A stretch of 55,187 bases of DNA, from assembly GCA_023394655.1 (NCBI GenBank), contig JAEXAG010000154.1, positions 1-55,187 of the forward strand. Reading direction: 5' to 3'. Within the stretch, counting starts at the first letter, position 1. The number at the start of each line of letters is the position of its first letter. This document shows positions 22,337 to 31,602 of the stretch, in pieces. The notes beneath the pieces are model-generated. The model saw only the letters and a list, made by a program, of their open reading frames with translations, made no database searches and was not told the origin of the DNA. The position numbers and the translations under genes are program-made. The DNA comes from Pseudomonadota bacterium (GTDB taxonomy: Bacteria; Pseudomonadota; Gammaproteobacteria; Xanthomonadales; Xanthomonadaceae).

Positions 22337-23515
22337 ATGGCGGCGCAGCGCATCGCGATCTTCGGCGCCACCGGTTCCATCGGTGCTTCCACGCTGGACG
22401 TGATTGCCCGGCATCCCGGGCGCTACCGCGCCACGGTGCTGGCCGCCGGCCATCGCGTGGATGACCTGCTCGCGCTGTGTCGAACGCACCGGCCAGACCA
22501 TGCGGTGATCGCCGATCCCGACGGTTTCGAGCGCCTGCGCGACGGGCTTGCGGATGCCGGCCTCGACACCCGCGCCCACGCTGGCATGGACGCGATGGAC
22601 GCACTGGCCGCCAGCGATGCCTGCGACACCGTGGTGGCCGCGATCGTCGGTGCCGCCGGGCTTTCGTCCACGCTTGCCGCGGCGCGCGCCGGCAAGCGCC
22701 TCCTGCTGGCCAACAAGGAGTCGCTGGTGCTGGCCGGCGACCTGCTGATGGCGGCGGTCGCGGCTTCCGCCAGCGTGCTGGTGCCGATCGACAGCGAGCA
22801 CAACGCGATCTTCCAGTGCCTGCCGGACGGCCGTTGCGACGATGGCGTGGCGCGCATCATCCTCACCGCCTCGGGCGGGCCGTTCCACGGCCGCAGCCGG
22901 GCGGAACTCGCCACGGTCACGCCCGCCGAGGCCGTCGCGCATCCGCGCTGGTCGATGGGCCCGAAGATTTCGGTCGATTCCGCCACGCTGATGAACAAGG
23001 GCCTGGAAGTCATCGAGGCCCATCACCTGTTCGGGCTGCCGGGTGCGCGCATCGACGTGCTCGTGCATCCACAATCGCTGGTCCATTCGTTCGTCGAGTT
23101 CATCGATGGATCGACCTTGGCGCAGCTCGGGCTGCCGGACATGCGGACCACGCTGGCGTATGGCCTGGCCTGGCCGGAGCGCATCGCCTCGGGTGTCGGC
23201 GGGCTCGACCTGGTAGCGCAGGGCGGCAAGCTCGAGTTCGAGCCGCCGGATCTCGAAACCTTCCCCTGCCTGCGCCTGGCCTACTCGGCGCTGGCCGCCG
23301 GCGGCACCGCCCCGGCGATGCTCAACGCACTCAATGAAGAAGCCGTTTCAGCCTTTCTTCAGGGGCGGATTGCTTTTCTGGACATTCCCGCGCTGGTCGA
23401 AGATGGTCTGGCCGCGCTCCCTTCCGCTTCCGCGGAATCGCTCGAGGCGCTGCGCGAGGCGGACATGTCCGCGCGCCGGCATGCGCTCGCGGCGATCGCG
23501 CGGCTGGATGCGTGA
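22337..23515 (+). CDS. dxr: 1-deoxy-D-xylulose 5-phosphate reductoisomerase
   Basis: Dxr (IspC) converts DXP to MEP in the non-mevalonate isoprenoid pathway, which supplies UppS. The 392 residues have the NADPH-binding GATGSIGASTLDVI (9-22). The catalytic region has LLANKESLVLAG, PIDSEHNAIFQCL, TASGGPF, and HPRWSMGPKISVDSATLMNKGLE. The ATG at 22337 directly precedes the Rossmann motif; a longer open frame upstream is the cdsA shadow. A 115-nt spacer without recognised content separates it from rseP. Confidence 0.96.
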   Translation: MAAQRIAIFGATGSIGASTLDVIARHPGRYRATVLAAGHRVDDLLALCRTHRPDHAVIADPDGFERLRDGLADAGLDTRAHAGMDAMDALAASDACDTVVAAIVGAAGLSSTLAAARAGKRLLLANKESLVLAGDLLMAAVAASASVLVPIDSEHNAIFQCLPDGRCDDGVARIILTASGGPFHGRSRAELATVTPAEAVAHPRWSMGPKISVDSATLMNKGLEVIEAHHLFGLPGARIDVLVHPQSLVHSFVEFIDGSTLAQLGLPDMRTTLAYGLAWPERIASGVGGLDLVAQGGKLEFEPPDLETFPCLRLAYSALAAGGTAPAMLNALNEEAVSAFLQGRIAFLDIPALVEDGLAALPSASAESLEALREADMSARRHALAAIARLDA

Positions 23516-23630
23516 TGTTCCCTCGCCCGTTCCTTTCCATCGATGTGCAGCGCCCCCATCCGCCGGCTGACGCCGGCCGGTTCGCATCGGCTGGCCGGAT
23601 GCGCGCGCGGCACGACACGGACGGGGCCGC

Positions 23631-24986
23631 ATGAGCATCCTAGGTCCGCTGTTCTGGCTGATCGTGAGCCTGGGCATCCTCGTCACGATCCACGAATTCG
23701 GGCACTTCTGGGTGGCCCGCCGCTTCGGCGTGCGGGTGCTGCGTTTTTCGGTCGGCTTCGGGCGGCCGCTGTGGCGTCGCCACGGCCGCGACGGCACCGA
23801 ATACGCCATTGCCATGCTGCCGCTGGGCGGCTACGTGAAGATGCTCGACGAGCGCGAGGCCGAAGTGCCGCCCGCACTCCTCGACGGCGCCTTCAATCGC
23901 AAGCCGGTGCTGCAACGCATGGCCATCGTCGCCGCCGGCCCGGTGGCCAACCTGCTGCTCTGCGTCGCCCTGCTGTGGGCCATGTTCGTGATCGGACGCC
24001 CGGATTACAGCCCGGATGTCGGCCGCGTGCAGGGCATCGCGGCGGAATCCGGCTTCCAGCCCGGCGACCGCCTGCTGTCGGTGAAAGGCCGGCCGACCCC
24101 GACCTGGAGCGAGGCGGGGCTCGCGCTCCTGACCGGCAGCCTGGACCGCCAGCCGCTGGCGGTGGAAGTCCGCGACGCCGCGGGCAACACCCGCCAGCGC
24201 ACCCTGCACCTGGAACGCCTGCCCGGCCCGGTGAAGGAGCGCGATGCACTGGCCGCCACCGGCCTGGTGCCGGCGCACTTCGTGGTGCCGGCGCAGGTCG
24301 GCGAGGTGGCGCCGGATGGCCCCGCCGCCGGTCGCCTGCAATCCGGCGACCTGATCCTCTCGGTGGACGGCACTCCGATCGCCGATTTCTCCGCGCTGCC
24401 CGACGCCATTGCCCGCGCCGGCGAGGCCGGCCGCGACGCCCGCCTGCAAGTGCGCCGCGATGGCCGCGACCAACAGGTGACGATCACCCCGCGCAAGCTC
24501 CATCACCCCCGGCGCGGCGATTACTGGGGCATCGGCATCGCCGTGCCGGAGCGCCTGCCGCTGCCGCCCCGCGACGCCCTGCTGCGCTTCGGCCCGTTGG
24601 AGGCGGTTCCGGCCGCGTTCAGGGAAACCTGGCGGCTGGCCAGCGAATCGGTCGGGATGATCGCGCGCATGTTCCGCGGCACCGCGTCGGTGGAGAACGT
24701 CTCCGGCCCGATCACCATCGCCCGGGTCGCCGATCGCTCGGCGGACATGGGCGCGGCGTGGTTCCTGAGCTTCCTGGCGCTGGTCTCGCTGAGTCTGGCC
24801 ATCATCAACCTGCTGCCCGTCCCGTTTCTGGATGGCGGCCACCTGCTGTATTACCTTATCGAGCTGGTCACCGGCCGCCCGCTGGGCGAGCGCGCCATGG
24901 CGATCGGCCAGTTCATCGGCCTGGCGCTCCTGGCCGGCCTGATGGGGCTGGCGTTCTACAATGACATCAACGGGCTGCTGCGATGA
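23631..24986 (+). CDS. rseP: Site-2 protease RseP
   Basis: RseP is the inner-membrane zinc metalloprotease that cuts anti-sigma factor RseA and remnant signal peptides. The 451 residues show HEFGH (21-25) in the first helix and the distal zinc ligand in NLLPVPFLDGG (Asp401). Two periplasmic PDZ domains lie between about 115-195 and 205-290. The C-terminal helix ends in a short tail. Its stop is 43 nt before bamA, and the pair is usual in gammaproteobacteria. The upstream 115 nt contain GCCGGC repeats but no clear promoter. Confidence 0.95.
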   Translation: MSILGPLFWLIVSLGILVTIHEFGHFWVARRFGVRVLRFSVGFGRPLWRRHGRDGTEYAIAMLPLGGYVKMLDEREAEVPPALLDGAFNRKPVLQRMAIVAAGPVANLLLCVALLWAMFVIGRPDYSPDVGRVQGIAAESGFQPGDRLLSVKGRPTPTWSEAGLALLTGSLDRQPLAVEVRDAAGNTRQRTLHLERLPGPVKERDALAATGLVPAHFVVPAQVGEVAPDGPAAGRLQSGDLILSVDGTPIADFSALPDAIARAGEAGRDARLQVRRDGRDQQVTITPRKLHHPRRGDYWGIGIAVPERLPLPPRDALLRFGPLEAVPAAFRETWRLASESVGMIARMFRGTASVENVSGPITIARVADRSADMGAAWFLSFLALVSLSLAIINLLPVPFLDGGHLLYYLIELVTGRPLGERAMAIGQFIGLALLAGLMGLAFYNDINGLLR

Positions 24987-25029
24987 CCCTCGTGGCCGCC
25001 CTTCTTCTTGGCAAAACCGGATAACCGCA

Positions 25030-27531
25030 ATGACGCGAACCCCCACCCGTCGCCGCCTGCTGGCTCTGGCGCTCGCCTCCGCCCTCGCCGTCCCCGCCTG
25101 GGCGCAGTCGATCGAACCGTTCACCGTCAGCGACATCCGCGTCGATGGCCTGCAGCGCATCTCCGCCGGCACGGTGTTCACCTACCTGCCGATCGAGCGC
25201 GGCGACCGCATCGACCAGGCCAAGGCCGGCGACGCGATCCGTGCGCTCTACCGCACCGGCTTCTTCGAGGACATCCGCCTCGACCGCCAGGGCGACATCC
25301 TGGTGCTGACGGTGGCCGAGCGTCCGGCGATCAACCGCCTCACGGTCAGCGGCAACAAGGACCTGCAGACCGACCAGCTGATGAAGAGCCTCAAGGACAT
25401 CGGGCTGTCCGAAGGCGAGACCTACGACCGCATGAGCCTGGACCGGGTGCAGCAGGAGCTGACGCGCGCCTACCAGAACCGCGGCAAGTACAACGTCGAG
25501 ATCGAGCCGAAGGTGACCCGCCTCGACCGCAACCGCGTCGACGTCGCGATCGAGATCAAGGAAGGCAAGGCCGCCAGGATCCGCCACGTGAACGTGATCG
25601 GCAACGAGCTGTTCAGCGACAAGGAACTGCTGGGCAACTGGGAATCGCGCCCGACCAACTGGCTCAGCTGGTACCGCCGCGACGACCAGTACTCGAAGGA
25701 AAAGCTCTCCGGCGATCTCGAGAAGCTGCAGTCCTACTACCTCGACCGCGGCTACATCGATGCCGAGATCGGCCCGGACAACACCCAGGTCTCGATCAGC
25801 CCCGACAAGCGCGATGTCTACATCACCGCCGGCATCACCGAAGGCCAGCAGTACCGCATCTCCACCGTCTCGGTCAGCGGCGACACCGTGCTGCCCAAGG
25901 AGGAGGTGGAGCGCCAGGTCGGCCTGTTCGTGCGACCGGACGCCGTGTTCTCGCGGCGCATGCTGGAAATGGCCACCGAGAGCATCACCACCGCGCTCAG
26001 CAACGTCGGCTACGCGTTCGCGCAGGTCAACCCGGTCCCGGACGTGGACCGCGAGAACCGCACCGTCGGCATCGACATGCAAGTCGTCCCCGGTCCGCGC
26101 GTGAACGTGCGCCGCATCGTGTTCAAGGACAACAACCGCACCAAGGACGAAGTGCTGCGCCGCGAGATGCGCCAGTTCGAAGGCGGCTGGTACTCGCAGG
26201 CGGCCATCGACCGCTCCAAGATCCGCCTGCAGCAGCTCGGCTACTTCTCCGAGGTGGACATCGAAAGCCGCCCGGTGGCCGGCAGCAACGACCAGGTGGA
26301 CCTGGAAGTGAAGGTCAAGGAGGAGAACTCCGGCCAGGTGATGCTGACGCTGGGCTACTCGCAGGTTGCCGGCGTGCAGATCAGCGGCCAGCTGTCCGAG
26401 AGCAACTTCCTCGGCAGCGGCAACCGCGTCTCCATCGCGGCGATGCGCTCGTACTACCAGAAGCGCTACGAGTTCTCCTTCCTGAACCCGTACTTCACCG
26501 ACAACGGCGTGTCGCTCGGCTACAACCTGTGGTGGACGGAGTTCGACTACTCCAACTTCAACATGGCGCAGTACTCGACGAACTCCGGCGCGGCGCAGAT
26601 GTTCCTGGGCCTGCCGATCACCGAGTACGACACCGTCAGCTGGATGCTCGGCATCGACAACAAGAAGGTGCTGGCGATCCCCGACGCCACTCCGCAGGCG
26701 ATCGTCGATTACATCGACGCGGTCGGCAACCAGACCTTCCACTCATGGCGCACCCAGCTGGCGTTCGCGCGCGACACCCGCAACGACGGCCTGCGCCCCT
26801 CCGCCGGCACCTTCCAGCGCGTCAGCCTGGAAGCCACCCTGCCCGGCTCCACCGTGCAGTACTACAAGCTGGACTACCAGTTCTCGAAGTACTTCCCGCT
26901 GAGCCCGGCGCTGGTGCTGAACACCGCTTTCAACCTCGGCTACGGCGACTCCTACGGCCAGGAGTTCACCCGCAACATCTGCTGGACCGCACCGACGCCG
27001 CCGACCGAGGCCAACCCGAATCCGCCGGCGCCGCCCGCGCCGACCGAACCCTGCCTGCCGACTTCGCCCGATTACGTCAAGACCGTCCACGCCAGCGGCC
27101 TCCCGTTCTTCGAGAACTTCTACGCCGGCGGCGTGTCCTCGACCGGTCGCGTGCGCGGCTTCGTGGACAACACGCTGGGCCCGACGGTCCCCGGCCCCTA
27201 CGGCGGCTACGCCCAGCCGATCGGCGGTGCGTTCCGCACCACCGGCACGGTCGAGATGTTCTTCCCGAAGCTGATCGACAGCCCGGCCGCGCGCATCTCG
27301 GCCTTCGTGGATTTCGGCAACGTGTTCGCCGGCTTCGACGATTTCGATGCCAAGGAACTGCGCGTCTCCACCGGCCTGTCGCTGATGTGGCGCTCGCCGA
27401 TGGGCCCGATCTCGATCAGCTACGCGCTGCCGCTGCGCAAGCAGGACGCCGTGTACGACACCAACGGCGCGCTGGTCCGCCCGGGCGACCGCATCGAGCG
27501 GCTGCAGTTCACCTTCGCCGGCGCGTTCTGA
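25030..27531 (+). CDS. bamA: Outer membrane protein assembly factor BamA
   Basis: BamA is the Omp85 core of the beta-barrel assembly machine. Of 833 residues, 1-25 are a signal peptide (AVPAWAQ). Five POTRA domains fill roughly 26-425, and the rest is the barrel. The conserved loop-6 motif VRGF is at 708-711, and the C-terminus ends LQFTFAGAF with a terminal Phe. An unusual feature is a Pro/Ala/Thr-rich segment between Cys651 and Cys675, probably a disulfide-closed surface loop. The ATG at 25030 has no strong ribosome binding site. lpxD starts 6 nt later, so no skp gene intervenes. Confidence 0.96.
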   Translation: MTRTPTRRRLLALALASALAVPAWAQSIEPFTVSDIRVDGLQRISAGTVFTYLPIERGDRIDQAKAGDAIRALYRTGFFEDIRLDRQGDILVLTVAERPAINRLTVSGNKDLQTDQLMKSLKDIGLSEGETYDRMSLDRVQQELTRAYQNRGKYNVEIEPKVTRLDRNRVDVAIEIKEGKAARIRHVNVIGNELFSDKELLGNWESRPTNWLSWYRRDDQYSKEKLSGDLEKLQSYYLDRGYIDAEIGPDNTQVSISPDKRDVYITAGITEGQQYRISTVSVSGDTVLPKEEVERQVGLFVRPDAVFSRRMLEMATESITTALSNVGYAFAQVNPVPDVDRENRTVGIDMQVVPGPRVNVRRIVFKDNNRTKDEVLRREMRQFEGGWYSQAAIDRSKIRLQQLGYFSEVDIESRPVAGSNDQVDLEVKVKEENSGQVMLTLGYSQVAGVQISGQLSESNFLGSGNRVSIAAMRSYYQKRYEFSFLNPYFTDNGVSLGYNLWWTEFDYSNFNMAQYSTNSGAAQMFLGLPITEYDTVSWMLGIDNKKVLAIPDATPQAIVDYIDAVGNQTFHSWRTQLAFARDTRNDGLRPSAGTFQRVSLEATLPGSTVQYYKLDYQFSKYFPLSPALVLNTAFNLGYGDSYGQEFTRNICWTAPTPPTEANPNPPAPPAPTEPCLPTSPDYVKTVHASGLPFFENFYAGGVSSTGRVRGFVDNTLGPTVPGPYGGYAQPIGGAFRTTGTVEMFFPKLIDSPAARISAFVDFGNVFAGFDDFDAKELRVSTGLSLMWRSPMGPISISYALPLRKQDAVYDTNGALVRPGDRIERLQFTFAGAF

Positions 27532-27537
27532 CGCGCC

Positions 27538-28560
27538 ATGTCCAGGGGCCATACCGCTCGGGAACTGGCGGATCGCTTCGGGCTGGAACTGCATGGCGAG
27601 GGCGACGTCCGCATCCAGGGCGTCGCCACGCTGGCCCATGCCGGTCCCGGTGATCTGGGTTTCCTCGCCAATCCGCGCTACCGCAGCCAGCTGGGCGAGA
27701 GCCGTGCCGGGCTGGTGGTCATGCGCGAAGCCGACGTGGCGCACGCGCCGATGGCCGCGCTGGTGGCCCGCGATCCCTACGCCGCGTTCGCGCGCATGGC
27801 CGCGCTGTTCGAGCCGAAGCCGGAACATCCGCCGGGCATCCATCCCAGCGCGGTGATCGCGCCGGAAGCGGTGATCGATCCGAGCGCGCACGTCGGCCCG
27901 TTCGTCAGCATCGGTGCGCGCACGCATGTGGGGGCCGCCGCCGTGATCGGCGCCGGATCGGTGATCGGCGAAGACTGCGTGATCGGTGCCGGCAGCGAAC
28001 TCATTGCCCGCGTGACCCTGGTGACGCGCGTCCGGCTCGGCCAGCGCGTGCGCATCCATCCCGGTGCCGTGCTCGGCGCGGACGGTTTCGGCCTTGCCAT
28101 GGAGAACGGCCGCTGGATCAAGGTGCCGCAGCTCGGCGGCGTGGTGCTGGGCGATGACTGCGAAATCGGCGCCAACACCTGCATCGACCGCGGCGCGCTG
28201 GACGACACCGTGCTGGAAGAGGACGTGCGGCTCGACAACCAGATCCAGGTCGGACACAACGTCCGCATCGGCGCGCATACCGCAATGGCCGGCTGCTCGG
28301 CGGTGGCCGGCAGCGCGAAGATCGGGCGCTACTGCCTGATCGGGGGGGCCGCAGGCGTGCTCGGCCACCTCGAGATCTGCGACCAGGCGGTGGTGACCGC
28401 GATGAGCCTGGTCACCCATTCGATCCGCGAACCGGGCGAGTATTCTTCCGGCACGCCTTTGATGGACAATCGCAGCTGGCGCCGCAGCGCCGCACGATTC
28501 AAGCAACTCGACAAGCTGTTCCGCGAAGTACGCGACGGCGAAGACAAGGGCAACCCATGA
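27538..28560 (+). CDS. lpxD: UDP-3-O-(3-hydroxyacyl)glucosamine N-acyltransferase
   Basis: LpxD adds the second acyl chain in lipid A synthesis. The 340 residues have an N-terminal uridine-binding domain (DLGFLANPRYRSQL) and a left-handed beta-helix of hexapeptide repeats (about 100-290). The catalytic His240 lies in QVGHNVRIGAH. The C-terminal helix (RRSAARFKQLDKLFREV) is normal. It is 6 nt behind bamA and overlaps fabZ by 4 nt, consistent with one operon. Confidence 0.96.
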   Translation: MSRGHTARELADRFGLELHGEGDVRIQGVATLAHAGPGDLGFLANPRYRSQLGESRAGLVVMREADVAHAPMAALVARDPYAAFARMAALFEPKPEHPPGIHPSAVIAPEAVIDPSAHVGPFVSIGARTHVGAAAVIGAGSVIGEDCVIGAGSELIARVTLVTRVRLGQRVRIHPGAVLGADGFGLAMENGRWIKVPQLGGVVLGDDCEIGANTCIDRGALDDTVLEEDVRLDNQIQVGHNVRIGAHTAMAGCSAVAGSAKIGRYCLIGGAAGVLGHLEICDQAVVTAMSLVTHSIREPGEYSSGTPLMDNRSWRRSAARFKQLDKLFREVRDGEDKGNP

Positions 28561-29012
28561 GCCAGACCGTACAGATGCCGCTCGACGTGGAAGGAATCCG
28601 CGCCCTGCTGCCGCACCGCTATCCCTTCCTGCTGGTCGATCGCGTGATCGAGCTGGAACCGGGCAAGCGCATCCGCGCGTGGAAGAACGTCAGCATCAAC
28701 GAACCCTATTTCAACGGCCACTTCCCGGCCCACGCGGTGATGCCGGGCGTGCTGGTGATCGAGGCGCTGGCGCAGGCCGGCGGGCTTCTGAGCCACCTGA
28801 GCCGCGGCGGCGCGCTGGAGGGCAAGATCTCCTATCTGGTGAAGGTGGACGCGGCGAAGTTCTCGCAGATGGTGGTGCCCGGCGATCGGCTTGAGCTGGA
28901 AGTCGTCATCAAGCGCGAAATCCGCAACATGGTGCAGTACGTGGGCACGGCGATGGTCGACGGCAAGCAGGTCGCCTGCGCCGAGATCCTCTGCGCCGAG
29001 GTGGATGCCTGA
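28557..29012 (+). CDS. fabZ: 3-hydroxyacyl-ACP dehydratase FabZ
   Basis: FabZ dehydrates 3-hydroxyacyl-ACP in fatty-acid elongation and so competes with LpxA and LpxD for hydroxyacyl-ACP. The 151-residue hot-dog fold protein begins with LPHRYPFLLVDRV. The active-site His55 (HFPAHAVMPG) and Glu69 (VIEALAQ) are in place. The ATG overlaps the lpxD stop. Confidence 0.97.
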   Translation: MSQTVQMPLDVEGIRALLPHRYPFLLVDRVIELEPGKRIRAWKNVSINEPYFNGHFPAHAVMPGVLVIEALAQAGGLLSHLSRGGALEGKISYLVKVDAAKFSQMVVPGDRLELEVVIKREIRNMVQYVGTAMVDGKQVACAEILCAEVDA

Positions 29013-29013
29013 G

Positions 29014-29793
29014 ATGGCGCGCATACACCCCGCCGCCGTGGTCGATCCGTCCGCGCGGCTGGCGGAGGATGTGGAAATCGGCGCCTTCACCGTGGTCGGC
29101 CCGGAGGTGGAGATCGGCGCAGGCACGGTGATCGGCCCGCATTGCAGCATCACCGGCCCGACCCGCATCGGCTGCCGCAACATCATCCACGGGCACGCCG
29201 CGATCGGCGGCGACCCGCAGGACAAGAAGTACCGTGGCGAGCGCGTCACGCTGGAAATCGGCGACGACAACCGCATCCGCGAATTCACCACCATCAACCG
29301 CGGCACCGAGGACGGCGGCCACGTCACCCGGATCGGCAACCGCAACTGGCTCCTGGCCTATGTCCACGTTGCCCATGATTGCCAGGTCGGCAACGATTGC
29401 GTGTTTTCCAACAACGCGACCCTTGCCGGCCACGTCGTCGTCGAGGACCACGTGATCCTCTCGGGCTTCGCGGGCGTCCACCAGTTCTGCCGCATCGGCG
29501 CGCACGCCTTCATCGGCATGGGCGCCTTCGTCAACGGCGACGTGCCGCCCTTCGTCACCGTGGCCCAGGACAAGTACGCCCGCGCCCGCGGCATCAACGC
29601 CGAAGGGCTGAAGCGCCGCGGCTTCGATGCCGCGCGCATCACCGCCATCCGCCGCGCCTATCGCGCGCTGTATCTCGGCGACGCCAAACTGGACGAGGCG
29701 AAGGCGGAGATCGCCGAGATCGCCGCCGCAAGCGAGGACGTGCGCGCCTTCCTCGATTTCATCGAAGCGGGTGAACGGCCGCTGCTGCGATGA
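29014..29793 (+). CDS. lpxA: UDP-N-acetylglucosamine O-acyltransferase
   Basis: LpxA transfers 3-hydroxyacyl to UDP-GlcNAc, the first step of lipid A synthesis. The 259 residues are hexapeptide repeats of a beta-helix with the catalytic His121 in VHVAHDCQVGND. The typical GDPQDKKYRGE and FTTINRGTEDGG are present. A helical C-terminus (ITAIRRAYRALYLG) completes it. It starts 1 nt after the fabZ stop, and its stop overlaps lpxB. Confidence 0.97.
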   Translation: MARIHPAAVVDPSARLAEDVEIGAFTVVGPEVEIGAGTVIGPHCSITGPTRIGCRNIIHGHAAIGGDPQDKKYRGERVTLEIGDDNRIREFTTINRGTEDGGHVTRIGNRNWLLAYVHVAHDCQVGNDCVFSNNATLAGHVVVEDHVILSGFAGVHQFCRIGAHAFIGMGAFVNGDVPPFVTVAQDKYARARGINAEGLKRRGFDAARITAIRRAYRALYLGDAKLDEAKAEIAEIAAASEDVRAFLDFIEAGERPLLR

Positions 29794-30944
29794 GCCTGCC
29801 CGCCGGCCCGCGGATCGCGCTGTGCGCGGGCGAGGCTTCCGGCGACCTGCTCGGCGCCGGCCTGATCGAGGCCTTGCGCGCACGCCATCCGGACGCACGG
29901 TTCGCCGGCATCGGCGGCCCGAAGATGCGCGCCGCCGGCATGGAAACCTGGCGCGACGCCGAAGAACTGGCGGTGATGGGGCTTTCCGAAGTGCTGGCGC
30001 ACCTGCCGCGGCTCTTGCGACTGCGCCGCGATTTCCGCCAGCGACTGCTGGCTTGGCAGCCCGACGTGTTCATCGGCATCGATGCCCCGGATTTCAACCT
30101 CCGCGTCGAGAAGTGGCTGAAGGCACGCGGCACGCGCACGGTGCATTACGTCAGCCCGAGCGTCTGGGCGTGGCGGGAATCGCGCGCCGCGAAGATGGGC
30201 GAGGCCGCCGATCGCGTGCTGTGCCTGTTCCCGATGGAGCCGCCGATCTACGCCCGCCACGGCGTCGATGCGGCGTTCGTCGGCCACCCGATGGCGGACG
30301 CCATTGCGTTCGTCCCCGACCGCGCGGCCGCGCGCGCCGAGCTTGGCGTCACCCCGGGCATTCCGGTGCTGGCCCTGCTCCCCGGCTCCCGGCTCGGCGA
30401 AATCCGGCGAATGCTGCCGGTGTTCCTTGCCGCCGCCGCACGGCTGGCGGCGGAGATCTCCGCGCTGGAAGTGCTGGTGCCGGCCGCGAACCCGGCCTGC
30501 CGGGCGGCGATCGAAGCGGAGATCGCCGCGCACGGCCAGTCCCTGCGCACGCGAGTGCTGGATGGCCGCGCGCAGGCCGCGATGATCGCCGCCGACGCGG
30601 TGCTGCTGGCATCCGGCACCGCGGCACTGGAAGCGATGCTGTGCAAGCGGCCGATGGTGGTCGGACATCGCGTCTCGGAGCTGACCTACGGCATCGTCAA
30701 GACCTTCGGGCTGCTCAAGACCCGCCACGTCAGCCTGCCCAACATCCTCGCCGGCGAGACGCTGGTGCCCGAGCTGCTGCAGGACGATTGCACGCCCGAA
30801 TCGATCGCGGATGCGCTGCTGCACTGGTTCCGGGATGACGATGCCGTCGCCCGCCTGCTGCCGCGCTTCGAGGCGCTGCATCTCGAACTGCGGCAGGATG
30901 CCTCGGCGCGCGCGGCGGAAGCCGTGTCCGGGGTGCTGGCGTGA
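29790..30944 (+). CDS. lpxB: Lipid-A-disaccharide synthase
   Basis: LpxB joins UDP-diacylglucosamine and lipid X to the lipid A disaccharide at the inner membrane. The 384 residues match the GT19 family: CAGEASGDLLGAGLIEAL at the start, GIGGPKM, then IDAPDFNLRVEKW and SPSVWAWRESR. LLPGSRLGEI and the LASGTAALEAML sugar-nucleotide site follow. Both ends overlap neighbours by 4 nt, so it is tightly coupled within the operon. Confidence 0.96.
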   Translation: MSLPAGPRIALCAGEASGDLLGAGLIEALRARHPDARFAGIGGPKMRAAGMETWRDAEELAVMGLSEVLAHLPRLLRLRRDFRQRLLAWQPDVFIGIDAPDFNLRVEKWLKARGTRTVHYVSPSVWAWRESRAAKMGEAADRVLCLFPMEPPIYARHGVDAAFVGHPMADAIAFVPDRAAARAELGVTPGIPVLALLPGSRLGEIRRMLPVFLAAAARLAAEISALEVLVPAANPACRAAIEAEIAAHGQSLRTRVLDGRAQAAMIAADAVLLASGTAALEAMLCKRPMVVGHRVSELTYGIVKTFGLLKTRHVSLPNILAGETLVPELLQDDCTPESIADALLHWFRDDDAVARLLPRFEALHLELRQDASARAAEAVSGVLA

Positions 30945-31558
30945 ACCTGCCGCTGTTCGCCCCGCCCGCGCTCGACCTGCTGCAGCGAGTGGCTGGCGTC
31001 GACGAAGCCGGACGCGGACCGCTGGCCGGTCCGGTCGCGGTGGCCGCGGTGATCCTGGACCCGCTGCGTCCGATCGATGGCCTGGCGGACTCCAAGGCGC
31101 TGTCGGCCACGCGCCGGGAGGCGCTGGCGCCGCTGATCCGGGCCCGGGCCATTGCCTGGCACGTCGAATTCGTGGAAGTCGCCGAAATCGACGCGCTCAA
31201 CATCCTGCACGCCACGATGGCCGGCATGGCGCGCGCATTGGCGGCACTCGATCCGACGCCGACCTTCGCCCGCATCGACGGCAATCGCCTGCCGCCCGCG
31301 CCGTGCTGTCCGGCGGAAGCGCTGGTGGGCGGCGATGCCCGCGAGCCGGCGATCATGGCCGCCTCGATCCTCGCCAAGACCGCCCGCGATGCACGACTGC
31401 GCGAACTGGACGCGGAATATCCGGGCTACGGTTTCGCGCGTCACAAGGGCTACCCGAGTGCCGCGCATTTGGCCGCACTGCGCGAGCACGGCCCCTGCCC
31501 GCAGCATCGGCACAGCTTCGCGCCGGTCCGCGCGGCGCTGGACGCCCGCCGCGCCTGA
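30941..31558 (+). CDS. rnhB: Ribonuclease HII
   Basis: RNase HII removes ribonucleotides from DNA. The 205-residue protein has VAGVDEAGRGPLAGPV with Asp21 and Glu22, and the further catalytic acid in FARIDGNRLP. The C-terminal YPGYGFARHKGYPSAAHL and HRHSFAPVR are typical. The start codon is GTG, overlapping the lpxB stop (GTGA). In many gammaproteobacteria dnaE follows next; here an M23 peptidase gene follows. Confidence 0.95.
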   Translation: MNLPLFAPPALDLLQRVAGVDEAGRGPLAGPVAVAAVILDPLRPIDGLADSKALSATRREALAPLIRARAIAWHVEFVEVAEIDALNILHATMAGMARALAALDPTPTFARIDGNRLPPAPCCPAEALVGGDAREPAIMAASILAKTARDARLRELDAEYPGYGFARHKGYPSAAHLAALREHGPCPQHRHSFAPVRAALDARRA

Positions 31559-31602
31559 GGCCACTTCATCTGCCGCACACGTGGCTGCGGCAGGCTCGGG
31601 GC

